From: Pohlia nutans
Lineage: Eukaryota > Streptophyta > Bryopsida > Bryales > Mniaceae
Direction of reading: 5' to 3'
Assembly: GCA_022496805.1 (NCBI GenBank)
Contig: CM040085.1
Location: 30,471,811 to 30,535,810 of the forward strand
Length of the DNA stretch: 64,000 bases
In this document: in pieces, positions 1-10,198 of the stretch
Layout of the letters: each line of letters opens with the position of its first letter
Numbering within the stretch: position 1 is the first letter of the stretch
The notes under the pieces: model-generated
Seen by the model: only the letters and a program-made list of their open reading frames with translations
Told to the model about the DNA's origin: nothing
The model's database searches: none
Position numbers and translations under genes: made by a program

Positions 1-257
1 TTGCGTAACATTCTTAAGCAATAGGGTACTGCACCGCCTACTGCTTGGTTGATTTTTTTATTGAAACAATAACTTTCCTTGGAACATCAAGTGAAAGATG
101 ATACTTCCCATTATATGAGGGAATTTAGTAGGAATCAAACAAGTAAGACAAACTTAAAATGTGAAAACAAAGAGCATCCAAGAGCATTGGAGAAAATCTT
201 TGAAACTTTAGTAGGGGTACAAAGTTTACGGCTTAAGAATGTTGTATACCCTCTATC

Positions 258-1183
258 TACAATAGGGGGACAAAATGTTTGGCGTTTTTACATTTCACCC
301 TAAAAAGAAAAGAAAATTCAAATTTGCCATCTTTGAAAGGCCCTTGAAGGCACATAAATTGTCCTCTACCCAACAAATTTGGAACATAGGTTCATTTATG
401 AGTTGATTACATGTGCGCCAAGTTTTGTAGCCTAAAGATTTACCAAAATGAAATTATTGCAAATTTACTAAGAGGCATGTCTTTTTTGGGTCATCAAGTT
501 AATGTTGACGGAAATATGACACCTCATGCTTCTTAAATTTGAAATTCCATCATGAATAATCCTCTAACATTAGTACTTCTCAAAAATATCAACAACATGT
601 CAATATAGGAATACAAACTTTTTTTATGAACATTTGTTGTTCATGTTTCAAAATCGAAACTTGGCACACATATAATTAACTCATAAAAGAATATGTATGC
701 CAAGTTTTGTGGCATGAAGGTTTATCAAATGGAATTATTGCAAATCTACTACAAAGTATGTTATTTTTAGAGAATGCTGAGATTTTCAAACATGGACAAC
801 AAATGTTCATGAAAAAAATTTGCAGCCCTGTATTGACATGTTGTTGATGTTTTTGAGAAGTACCAATGTTATAGGATTATTCATGATGGAATTTCAAATT
901 TAAGAAGCATGAGGTGTCATATTTCCGTCAACATTAACTTGATGACCCAAAAAAGACATGCCTCTTAGTAAATTTGCAATAATTTCATTTTGGTAAATCT
1001 TGGCCACAAAACTTGGCACACATGTAATCAATTCATAAATGAACCTATGTTCCAAATTTGTTGGGCAGGGGACAATTTATGTGACTCTGAGGGCCTTTCA
1101 AAGATGGAAAATTTGATTTTTTTCCAAAGTAAAAAGTAAAAACGCCTCGTGAGTAACGCCAAACATTCTATCCCCCTATTGTA
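258..1183. mobile_element. Foldback element with ~400 bp inverted arms
   Basis: Two long arms are inverted copies of each other: about 258-655 and about 785-1183. Matching landmarks are the outer ends (ACAATAGGGGGA left, TCCCCCTATTGT right) and inner blocks such as the text at 505-570 mirrored at 875-940. A spacer of about 130 bp separates them. There is no coding capacity and no obvious target duplication. It resembles a foldback or long-TIR MITE and would form a very long hairpin if transcribed, so small-RNA production is possible by inference. Arm identity looks around 85-90% by eye. Confidence 0.75.
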
Positions 1184-1369
1184 CATTATTTGTCACAAAA
1201 TGATTGAACCTGTATACATCAAATTTAGATTTAGAAACATGAGAGTTCTTTTAGTCTTAAGTATTAAGAATAGATGTGCATTGCATTTTAAGAATGTATT
1301 GTACATGCAAATTATCTAGACCATAGATGATGTATGAAAAGAAAAAAAGAAAAAAAACTTTTTTTTTTG

Positions 1370-3880
1370 TTTTACGAGAGAAGAATGTTGTTTGATTTGC
1401 TCCAAAAATTATGTTTGAAGGTCAATTGAAAGAATTTTTTTGACATATATATATATATATATATGTGTGTGTATACTATTATTGTCTCCCCTTGTATTTC
1501 CCATACAAACATTGGATTTTTATTTGGGATAATTTTCAAAGACAGTCAAAGGTTTGACAATACCGTAAGTTTATAGTAGAGTGATAAATAATCACAAAGA
1601 CATAATCTCACTTATGATCAAAGGTGTGACAATAAACAAGGTAAATGTGACAATTGTACACAAGCGTGGTCTCATTTATGCGCCATGTTGCCAAAAGTGC
1701 AGACGTTAAGTGTAAGTAAGTGTGGTGAATAGACACAAGAATGGTCTCATTTATATGCCATGTGACAAAAGGTGTGATGATAAGCACACGTAAGCAAAAG
1801 TGTACAAACACAGTGATAATTGTGCGTCATGTGGCGAAAGGTATAATTACAACAACCGTGATGGAGAAGTACAAACATGATCTCATACATTTACGTATTG
1901 AATAATCAAAGGTGTGACTTTAAATGCGATAAATGAACAAATTCTTATATATTGTCATGGGATGAATTCCAAAGAGTTTGTATTTAACAAAGTATTGAAT
2001 TTAGTAAGCGACGAAAGAAAAGATTGTTTGATTGCCCCGACAAGAATGTTTGAAGGTTAACTGAACATTTGTTTTGACATACATGATATTTTAATTATTA
2101 TTGTCTCCCCTTGTATTTCTCATGCAAACATTGGATTTTTATTTAGGATAATTTTCAAACACGGTCAAAGGTGTGGGAATAAATTTAAACAAAAGTGACA
2201 AACGAGTACAAAGACAAAATCTCACTTATGATCAAAGGTGTGATAGTAAGTAGGGTAAGTGGCGCACATACACAAGAGTGGTTTCATGTATGCGCCATGT
2301 CGCCAAAGGTTGTGACAATAACTCTAAGTAGTAGGTGTAGCAAACAGACAAACAAGGTTTCTTTCATACACCATGTGGCAAAAGATGTGATGATAAACAT
2401 AAGTAAGTGTGGCAGTAGGTGTGGTGAATAGACATAAACATGTTTCATTCATATATGCCATGCGGCAAAAGGTGTGATGATAAGCGTAAATAGATGCGGT
2501 GAACATTCACAGACAAGGTCTCATTTATATGCTATGTGTCAAAGGTGTGATGATAAGGATAGGTAAACGTGGCAAACTCGTACAAACACGGTGATATTTG
2601 TGCGTCATGTGGTGAAAGGTATAACAATGAGCATGATGTAAAGGTACAAAGTAACATGGTCTCATAATCAAAAGGTGTGTCTTTAAGTGTGACGAACAAA
2701 CACAGTCTTATATATTGTCATCGGATGAATTCCAAATAGTTTGTACTTAACATTGTCTTGAATTTTGTAAGAGACCAAACATTTTAGAATACTTAAAACT
2801 AAAATTGATACTTCCTATTGTTCTACCCAACTTCTTAATTTCCTCAATCGTTCTTATCACTCCTTTAGTATAATAACATTTAAACCAATGACACACTTCC
2901 ACTCATTCCTCACAAAATAGATGGATATTACATTTTAAGAATGTACATGAAAATTATGTATACCTTAGAAAATTATGTATACCTTAGATGGAAAAAAAGA
3001 TGTTTTTTTGCTTTATAAGAGAAGAATGGTCAAACTTGTTGTTCAATCTGCCCCAACAATAATGTTTGAAGGTTAATTGAAAGATCTGTTTTGACATACA
3101 TGATATTTATTTGATTATATTGTCTCCTATTGTATTTCTCGTATAAACATTGGATTTTATTTAGGATACTTTTCAAACATAGTCAAAGGTGTGACAATAA
3201 GTTAAAAAAGAGGGGAAAATGAGAAGAAAGATATAATCTCACTTATGACCAAAGGTGCGACAATAAACATGGTAAGTGTGGCAAACGTATATAAGTGTGG
3301 TCTCATGTACATGCCACGTGGAAAAGGTGTGACGATAAGCGTACGTGAGTGAGGCGAACAATCACAAACACGGCTTCATTTGTACGCCATGCGGCAAAAG
3401 TGTGATGAAGATAAATGTGGCAAACACGTACAGACATGGTGATATATGTGCGTCAAATGGCAAAAGGTATAACAATGACAATGATGTACAAGTTCAAATC
3501 AGTTTAGACAACAACACATTTTAGATTTCCGTTTGAGGTCTTTGAGATGAACAAATGTACTTCAAAGCTGGATTTTTTTAAGACCCTCCCGATACCAGAC
3601 CAATACTGGTACAAACATTGTCTCATTTATGCATTGGGTAACCAAAGGTGTACCTTTAAGTGTGACAAAAATACACGATCTTATATTTTGCCATGGAATG
3701 AATCTCAAAGAGTTTGCACTTAACAAGGTCTTGAATTTTGTAAACGACGAAAGAGAAAGAAAAAGAGACGACTAATATACAATAAATAAAACTTTCGATT
3801 GTTCCACCTAACTCCTTAATTTTCTCAATCTCTCTAAACCAATGACACACTTCCACTTCCATTCGTCAAATCATAAAATA
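1370..3880. repeat. Higher-order tandem repeat, three ~0.6-1 kb copies
   Basis: Three blocks start with the same lead-in (1381, 2015, 3021), followed by TTGTCTCCC/CTATTGTATTTC (1482, 2100, 3120), and end with GGATGAAT/GGAATGAAT text plus TTTGTAA (1960-2005, 2722-2770, 3697-3745). Two copies also carry the trailer ATGACACACTTCCACT (2888 and 3842). Inside each block is a degenerate minisatellite of about 65-80 bp containing GCGCCATGTGGCAAAAGGTGTGATGATAAG-type units. ORFs here are short and frame-inconsistent. The array lies directly upstream of the AP2/ERF gene. Confidence 0.8.
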
Positions 3881-4059
3881 AAAATAAAAATCCATTTCCA
3901 GTCAAATCATAAAAATCACTCGTGGAAGAAAACCCGGGGTAGAAATGATTTGCCAGCGACGGAGAGGCTGCCACGTGGGGTTGCCACCTCCCTGCATGCC
4001 CTGCCCTGCCCGATGATCTCTCAGCCTGCTCCGCAGCTTCTTGCTTTCCTTTCATTTTC

Positions 4060-4750
4060 ATGGCGTGCTCTCTCGCCTGCTCACTCTTCTCTTCACGCGT
4101 GGTAAGGTAATTCCCACTCGCAGCCTGCACGCAACCTTTCTCCAGTTTTGACTCTTTCTCACGAATTCGTGTTGTTCGTTTTTGTCCCAGTCGTTTTGGT
4201 ACAGATTTGGGGCCAATTTCCTCATACCCAAGTTGTGTAGATGTGGCTTTTGTAGTTGCGAATCCCTTCGTGGGTGGCACGGTTTGGTTGTTCCGTTTGA
4301 TCGTCTTTTGTTCCGCTTGAAACCCAGGAATGATCCACATTTTGCAGCGCCTGGAAACAATGTTTCTTACCTCGTTGCGGTTGGTTTTCTCTTCCATTGC
4401 AGGAGTTCGACAATTGAGGGAACGTAAGAGTTTGTCGTTCGCAGGGGAATCAGTAATGGTTTTAGGGATGAGCGCAACCAAGGTTTAAGGTCACTCGGAT
4501 CCATGATCATTAGGTCTTTCGTACAATTGACAGCCTATTCTCATCAAGAAATTAATCCCAGATTGGAGGGAGGCTAAAAAGCTCTTGTAGTCTTTCTTTG
4601 TTAGAAGGTTTTTTCTGAAACCCTGATCGATAGCAAGCAGCTGCAGGGATGTTCTACACGGAGGGTTAGCCGATGTGATCGATAGACGAACTTGAGTCGG
4701 CATTGGAGTAGAGTAGGACATTAAAATTAAGTGGAGGGGTTAACAATAGG
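4060..4750 (+). promoter_or_regulatory. Probable 5' leader of the DREB2-like gene
   Basis: A CT-rich stretch (4064-4096) is followed by a good donor, CGTG|GTAAGG at 4101, and several acceptor-like sites (pyrimidine tract then CAG at 4136, 4190, 4645). This looks like a spliced, GC-richer leader. Several short upstream ATGs (4456, 4503, 4649) occur; 4649 opens only a six-codon ORF. I see no clear TATA box. Which leader splice form supplies the start codon cannot be decided from sequence. Confidence 0.4.
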
Positions 4751-7149
4751 TTCAAACTGGATTCCGCGGGGAACAAACCGCAGCAGCTGGGCCTGCACAG
4801 CATCAACTTCACGCGGGGCAGGCGCCGGAAGCGGGCGACGTTGGCGAACGTGCAGCATGGCAGCACGGTAGCGGAGACGCTGGCGTGGTGGGCTAGCCAG
4901 AACGGGCGACCCGGGACTTCTTCCCTTTCGCCGCAGGGGGATCCGGCGGACTTCAGTGCCAACCATGGCCCTCGCAAGACCATCCGGAAGGCCCCGGCCA
5001 AGGGCTCCAAAAAGGGGTGCATGAAGGGCAAAGGAGGCCCGGAGAATGCTCAATGCAGCTACCGAGGAGTCCGGCAACGAACGTGGGGCAAATGGGTGGC
5101 GGAAATCCGCGAGCCTAATCGTGGCTCTCGCCTTTGGTTAGGTACGTATGGAACTGCTGAGGAGGCCGCTCTCGCTTATGATGAAGCTGCCAGAGTTTTG
5201 TATGGCTCCAATGCCCTCCTCAACTTGCCTGACAAGGGCCCCAGCCCGGCCTCCACGCCAACCTCCACTACCAGTACAGGTACAAGAAACCTTCTCCCCT
5301 TTCCTTCCTTTTAGCAAATGCCACACAAGAACTTACTTCCCTTTGACATCAGATATGGCGTTTCTGTATAGACCTGTCTCCAGTGCTGTAGCATTTGTTT
5401 TCCTGTGGTGAGGTCGCCTTTTATAGCACACGTTTAGTCTGTCGTCGTTCTGCATCAGTTTCAATCTCATCGCTCCTTCCGAGTCTGCGTCTGTGTAATT
5501 TTCTATAATTGATGCTACTCCGTCGCCGAAGGTAGTGGCGATGAGGATACTCTTTCTGTCACTTTAAGCATTTAAACCAATATGTAGGAGTGTGCTTTTA
5601 TTGGTAGATCGGTATAGAGAGATAACTTTGGGTTCACGAGCCAAGTATTGTTGAGATTCAAATGTTTTTATCACTGTTTATGAATTTCCTATGCAAGTGG
5701 GAGGTTGTAGACCACTATTGAAGGGATGGTAGGCATTTTCGTTTAAGGACCAGTGGCCACAGACAATTAGCTAAGTCAGGCTTACACCCATTGAAGGCCA
5801 ATCGAGTGTATGGGAAGAGACTAGTTGCAGTTGGTAATAGGGGTCGGTCAATAGGAGACGGGATTAGGTCCCTCACGGTTTTAGTATCTTCTACCTTACC
5901 CCTGTCAGCAGTGGCGAAGCATTTGTTGTTTTCTGTACAGTAGTGAGGTCGCTTTTTATGGCCAATTCTCGTATGTCATTGTTGGGTTTCAAGTTCTTCC
6001 AAGTTTGCGTGTGTCTAATTTCCTGTAATTGATACTACGCTATTGCCGAAGGTAATGACAACGAGGGGACTCGGACTGCATTAAATATCTCAATCCAAAT
6101 AGGACGGTTTAGACACGGCAGAGATATTTAGCAGATTGAGATATCTCAGCTGAACCACTAAGATATTTAGGTTGAGATATTTCACAATATAGCTACAGTT
6201 GATTGTGTATGAAAACAACTCTGTAGCGAGCAAAAGAGTATACTGTTAGTTGTCAACAATTGTTTGGCACGAGGCTTACGAGATACCGTTCGAGGGGTGT
6301 GTGGACTTGGTTTCGCATGATTTGGATTTGGGGACGTACCGAGAGCTATTGAATGTTAAAGTTTGGTGTGCTCAACGGTACAGGCAAGTTGTGAGTTTAT
6401 ATAGGGATACTAATGGATGAGATGTATGTGTGGCAGGTAGCCCCTATTACAAGCAGGAGGTTGGGACAGCAAGGTTGGGACACCGGAAGTCCAACCTTGG
6501 GAATCACGGAAAGACCACCTCACCTCAGAGTGCAGCATCCGGGACGACACCAGAATCTCCAGAGGACGGGTTAGACACGGCAGACTCTGGCTCTCCCAAG
6601 AAAATAGCAGATGCAATCGCCGCGGAGGTTTCCAGGTCACCAAGGAGGCTTGCAGCGGAGGCGATACTTCCAGAGTCCTCCAGTAGTTGGTTGGCAGACG
6701 CTGGAGAAGGAGGCCTGACAGAAACCGATCAGGCTACGGATCTAGAAAAAGTCAGGGAGGAGCTCATCGAGTTCAATGACATCCTTGACGTGGAAGATTT
6801 TGATAACTTTGAATCGAAGATACCCGAGGGAGCGGATCTGCCCCGGCTTCTACGCTCCAACAGCGATTCCAGCACCATGACGGACTCAAGCGCGTTCTCC
6901 AAAGACTTGTGGGAGGAGCTTGCATGCCACATGACAATCTCGGATACGAAATTCGGCTCGGACATCTCGAACGAGAGCACTTTGACTGCCAACATGTCAA
7001 ACGTGGATAGATATGGCGTGCCGATTCAAGACTTAGACTTGGAAGACATGGGCAATAGCGATGAGCAGCCGAGCTTGCCGGAGGTGGAGATGCTGGAAAC
7101 TTCTTCCTTGATGCAGAAGAAGCAATCCTGGACGACATTGCTGCCGTAG
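4503..7149 (+). CDS. DREB2: DREB2-type AP2/ERF transcription factor (2 main coding exons)
   Basis: Predicted nuclear factor binding DRE/CRT (RCCGAC) elements in drought or heat responses, by family. Main exons are 4750-5279 and 6437-7149; donor CAG|GTACAAG and acceptor TGGCAG|GT agree in phase 1. The AP2 domain (5058-5231) starts [12 protein letters not shown] and has the DREB-type V14 and E19. Upstream are a basic cluster (GRRRKR) and the DREB2 signature [20 protein letters not shown]. The C-terminal half is acidic and Ser-rich, consistent with activation. The N-terminus is unresolved: the frame is closed by TAG at 4709 with no ATG before the domain, so an upstream exon is required. ATG 4503 with donor at 4514 joins in phase to acceptor 4749, giving 417 aa, but that donor is weak. 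The last ~25 residues may be read in another frame (see findings). The intron carries an internal duplication. Confidence 0.85.
5345..6076 (+). repeat. Direct duplication inside the DREB2-like intron
   Basis: About 190 bp at 5350-5547 recurs at 5900-6070. Shared text includes GTAGCATTTGTTTTCTGT, GTGAGGTCGC, GTGTCTAATTT/CTGTGTAATTTTC, ATTGATACTACGC and the CGCCGAAGGTA end. The copies are roughly 75% alike by eye. No coding potential. Confidence 0.65.
6085..6190 (+). repeat. Clustered GAGATATTT motifs in the intron
   Basis: The motif (T)GAGATAT(TT/CT) or its near-copy AGATATTTAG occurs five times between 6090 and 6185 in the DREB2-like intron (for example at 6118, 6141, 6162, 6176). Nothing else is recognisable around it; function unknown. 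Confidence 0.3.
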
Positions 7150-7931
7150 GCCCAAGGCAGAATCGCCAGTGTGCAGAAGGTTAGCCCTTATTCCTTTCCT
7201 ACATCAAAGCTGTTGGTTGTAGCACCAGCAGGTCCCAACTCATTTTGAGCACGTCCAAAGATTGATCATCTGAGTTTTTTGAGGGCATCTTTCTCATTGA
7301 GATGTGCGTGTTGTGAAAGCAAACCACCGGCGTTTCGATCAACAGTACTCAGAGCGCACATCTTGTAGTTAGAAACGTGATCTACAGGGTGGAGCATGAT
7401 CAGTTTGTACAATGTTTTTCTACAACGATTCAACCCAAGTGTAATTACCAGTTTTTCCTCTAGCAACCTAGTGCAGTAGAGTGCATGCAATTGAAAAGAT
7501 ACACCTGGAGCTGGGTACCTGTGTAGACGTTTTCAGTGGATCCACATATTTTACAAACTGTTTATAAAGGATCTCACTTTGCAATACGATTTTTCAGCAA
7601 CTTTCTCTAATCTTGACTTGGTTGTGGATAACCACAAACACCAGTATATGGGTGTACTGACCAATCAAATCATCAACTCAGAATGATAGGGCCATAGGGG
7701 GAGTTGTAGTAAATTGCCATTCCTCCGATTTATTCCTGAATGGCTCCTATGACTCCCCCTAATGTTACCAGTCAACTCAATGCCTTATTATTTCTAACTC
7801 ATTGATATGCCTTTAGAGGTGCTGCATTGTTATTCTTGAAGATGTGATCCAAGGGTCAGTTTTAACTTGTTGTCAAGACCAAGACCAATTCGATGGGCAT
7901 AGAAAATCCCAATATTGCATAGTCAACTTAA

Positions 7932-8176
7932 CCCTTAAAAAGGCCCTTGGGATCCCTTTCTACAACCCATATTTAGCCTTATAATTGTTCAATTATGGTT
8001 TAATACATGAATTGTGATATATTGTTATATACATATTATCATGATTATTGATTTTTACCTTGTATTGAAAAGTATTTGGTCATTGTTATTTTGATGAAAT
8101 ACCACCGAATATAGAATATACTACACGGCTGCAGAGGGCTTTTGGGTTGCAAAAGGGCTTTTGGGCTATTTAAGGG
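7932..8176. mobile_element. Short TTAA-flanked MITE (CCCTTAAA ends)
   Basis: Left end TTAA|CCCTTAAAAAGGCCC at 7928 and right end GGGCTATTTAAGGG|TTAA ending at 8180 are inverted. Length is about 245 bp, AT-rich and non-coding. The remaining part of 7150-8567 holds only AT-rich intergenic sequence and a weak inverted repeat (CCATAGGGGGAGT at 7691, ACTCCCCCTA at 7750). Confidence 0.6.
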
Positions 8177-8372
8177 TTAATGTGTTGTCAACCCGTTCTG
8201 GAAGCCCAAAAATACAGTTTGAACATTAAGTTGACAACTTGTGTCCAAAAAAAAGAAAACAAAAGTTTGTCCCATGTTGACAAGATGTTCCCATGCGTTG
8301 CACGCCCAAGTCCACGTGTTTCAACCTTGATAGGTATAAGGTCGTCCATCTTCGTCTTCGTCTTACAATATA

Positions 8373-8454
8373 CTTCCTCTGATCCAAAATAAAAAGCACC
8401 TTTGAGAACTGGAAGCAGTGTTCCTACAGGCTTTTTACTTTGAAATGGAGGGAG
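8373..8454. mobile_element. Stowaway-like MITE, 82 bp
   Basis: Ends CTTCCTCTGATCCAAAATAAAAAG and CTTTTTACTTTGAAATGGAGGGAG are inverted and lie inside TA dinucleotides (8371-8372 and 8455-8456). The ends match the CTCCCTCC Stowaway (Tc1/mariner) terminus. Confidence 0.8.
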
Positions 8455-8567
8455 TAATGAATAACTACGGGTAACGTGGAGAACACTTTTGTGTGTTCCA
8501 TTTGCCTCACACTGCTCTCACATTCAAGTCTCTCTGTTGGGTATGCCCTCTGTGTTGTCATCATCCC

Positions 8568-8774
8568 ATGGCAGATTCAGGTGTTACAAAAATGACAACC
8601 AGCAATGTTGACCTGTTTTTGCCCTCAGAAATGCTGACGATGGTGCAGGTAAGTTATGCATGAGACTTGTTCCTTGTGATAGCTAGACGTTCCAATATGT
8701 TTTTGTCATATTGTAATGCTTCACAGATTGGCCATGACATTGAGGAGGATCTCATTGGGGGACATGGGAACTGA
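8568..8774 (+). CDS. Possible short two-exon ORF of unknown function
   Basis: ATG at 8568 opens 27 codons (MADSGVTKMTTSNVDLFLPS...) ending exactly at a strong donor, CAG|GTAAGT at 8649. The next good acceptor, TTCACAG at 8726, joins in phase 0 and gives 15 more codons to TGA 8772-8774. The splice signals are good but the second exon is short and low in information. It could be the 5' end of a decayed gene, since a PPR fragment lies just downstream. No family recognised. Confidence 0.25.
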
Positions 8775-8984
8775 GGATGTCAACTTCAGGGTTCTTCACA
8801 TTATTAATTGTTTGTTGTGTTTAAGTTGTTTCTTTGATCTGAATCCCTTTAGCAATGTAGGTTTTGAGTTTCTCAAATGTCGTGGATATGTCAGGACCCC
8901 TGGAAATGGTAAAGCTGGCCAAATCACAGCTCCTAATAATGATCAACAATCGGCTCATTGCGTTGATAGACCTCAACTGAATTT

Positions 8985-9100
8985 CTCGTGTGGACGTGTT
9001 GTCAAGAGTGGAACAGTGCATGCCAAGTTTTTGACATGGAACACAATGATTGGGGCATACACTGACAATGGTGATGCGGATGCAGCATTCAAAAGCAGCG
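8985..9100 (+). pseudogene. PPR-repeat gene relic
   Basis: One frame reads ...HAKFLTWNTMIGAYTDNGDADAAFK, which matches the core of a plant pentatricopeptide repeat (x-W-N-x-M-I-x-A-Y-x-x-N-G). Only about one repeat survives, with no start or organelle targeting sequence and a MITE interrupting it at 9123. I treat it as a captured or degraded fragment of an organelle RNA-editing-type PPR gene. Confidence 0.5.
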
Positions 9101-9122
9101 GTTTAGGGTTTAGTGACATCAT

Positions 9123-9301
9123 CACTACAAGCAGAGGCATCATTTCTCACTCTGGAGGATCCTGTTCATTGTCGCTTTTCACTGTCCATGCTTGTCCTAC
9201 GTGACGAATTGCACTCACCAAGTCCAACCAAAAAATTGGTGAGTGCGAAGTGGCGCCGTTTGACTCACAGGAGTGAAAAGCGACGCCTTCTCCTTGTAGT
9301 G
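9123..9301. mobile_element. CACTA-type MITE
   Basis: Begins CACTACAAGCAGAGG and ends CCTTCTCCTTGTAGTG; both sub-ends carry inverted CTTTTCACT / AGTGAAAAGCGACG. Shares interior text (TGTCCTACGTGACGAAT, GCCGTTTGACTCAC) with the element at 16791-16957. The flanking trinucleotides (CAT/TTG) do not match, so the insertion is old or rearranged. The following 9302-10198 shows only AT-rich intergenic sequence plus the hairpin-end repeat listed at 10054. Confidence 0.75.
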
Positions 9302-10053
9302 TTGTGCATGGGTTATTGGTCTTGCAGTAGACTTACCCCTCTTTTGGTGGATACTGCACACTTTCAAAGCTTGGGCATCAAACAGGTGATGATCACATAA
9401 TTTGTATATGAATCAACACTCCATTTATTCAAGAGCCCATGCCACAAGACAATGAGAGAGTACATTCCCCTCTTCCGACTCTATCCTCTACTAACGTAAC
9501 CAAGTCAGTATTAACCTCAACTGCAAGTGGCTACAAATTACTAGCTCTTCAAGAACAATAATTTCTTGTGCAAACTGCTCAGTTCTATTCCGTTCACAGA
9601 TCAACAATAATCCAAAGGCAGAGCTACCGTCACGCACCACCATAGCCACAGTTAGTACAAGCTAGATATCGAAGAAAACCGCGATCTCCATTATTACGAA
9701 ACTTTCCTTCCGAGAGTTTTATCATCATGCAAAACCAAAACTCTCTAAAGAAAACTAGGTTGTGCAACAAGAGTCTTGAGGGCCAAATCACTTTGAAATT
9801 GTTTCTACTGTCATTGCGCACTCCAACTTTGTTACAAAACCATACCAATACATGTATATTGCCAAACATTGTGCGCACATACAGTAACCCCAGGATCGAT
9901 CGAGTAGTAGTTATTTCAAATCTCCTGACGCTAAGGAAGATCGACATTTCACTGCACTTTGACAGAAAATAGGCTCTTACATACAAAGATTTATAATATG
10001 TATCGTTCTACAGTCAACAGACCCATGCTCATAGTGTATATATAAATATATAG

Positions 10054-10098
10054 AACTCCGGTTCTACAACCGGCGTGAATAAAGAGTCCGTTCATCCG
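10054..10098 (-). repeat. Dispersed hairpin-end repeat (copy 1)
   Basis: GAACTCCGG...CCGGCGTGAATAAAGAGTCC. The same unit, in one or other orientation, occurs at 12851, 40131, 55076 and 60655: GGACACTTTATTCACGCCGG then a short hairpin AGAGGACCGGAG(T/C)TC. No terminal repeats are visible around this copy. Confidence 0.5.
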
Positions 10099-10198
10099 TA
10101 AGAGTGCTGCTGCTCATAGTATACATAAGTATGATAGTGTCTACGAATTTTGGTACACTAGTTGGGCTGCGAGCAAGAAAAAGGGGCGCTGCGGCCGG

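Noticed and set aside
3834..4481. 215-codon minus-strand ORF
   Set aside because: Antisense to the GC-richer DREB2-like leader; low-complexity composition, no family features.
9630..9986. 118-codon minus-strand ORF and 81-codon plus-strand ORF
   Set aside because: They shadow each other, have no recognisable motifs, no splice or promoter context, and lie in AT-rich intergenic sequence.
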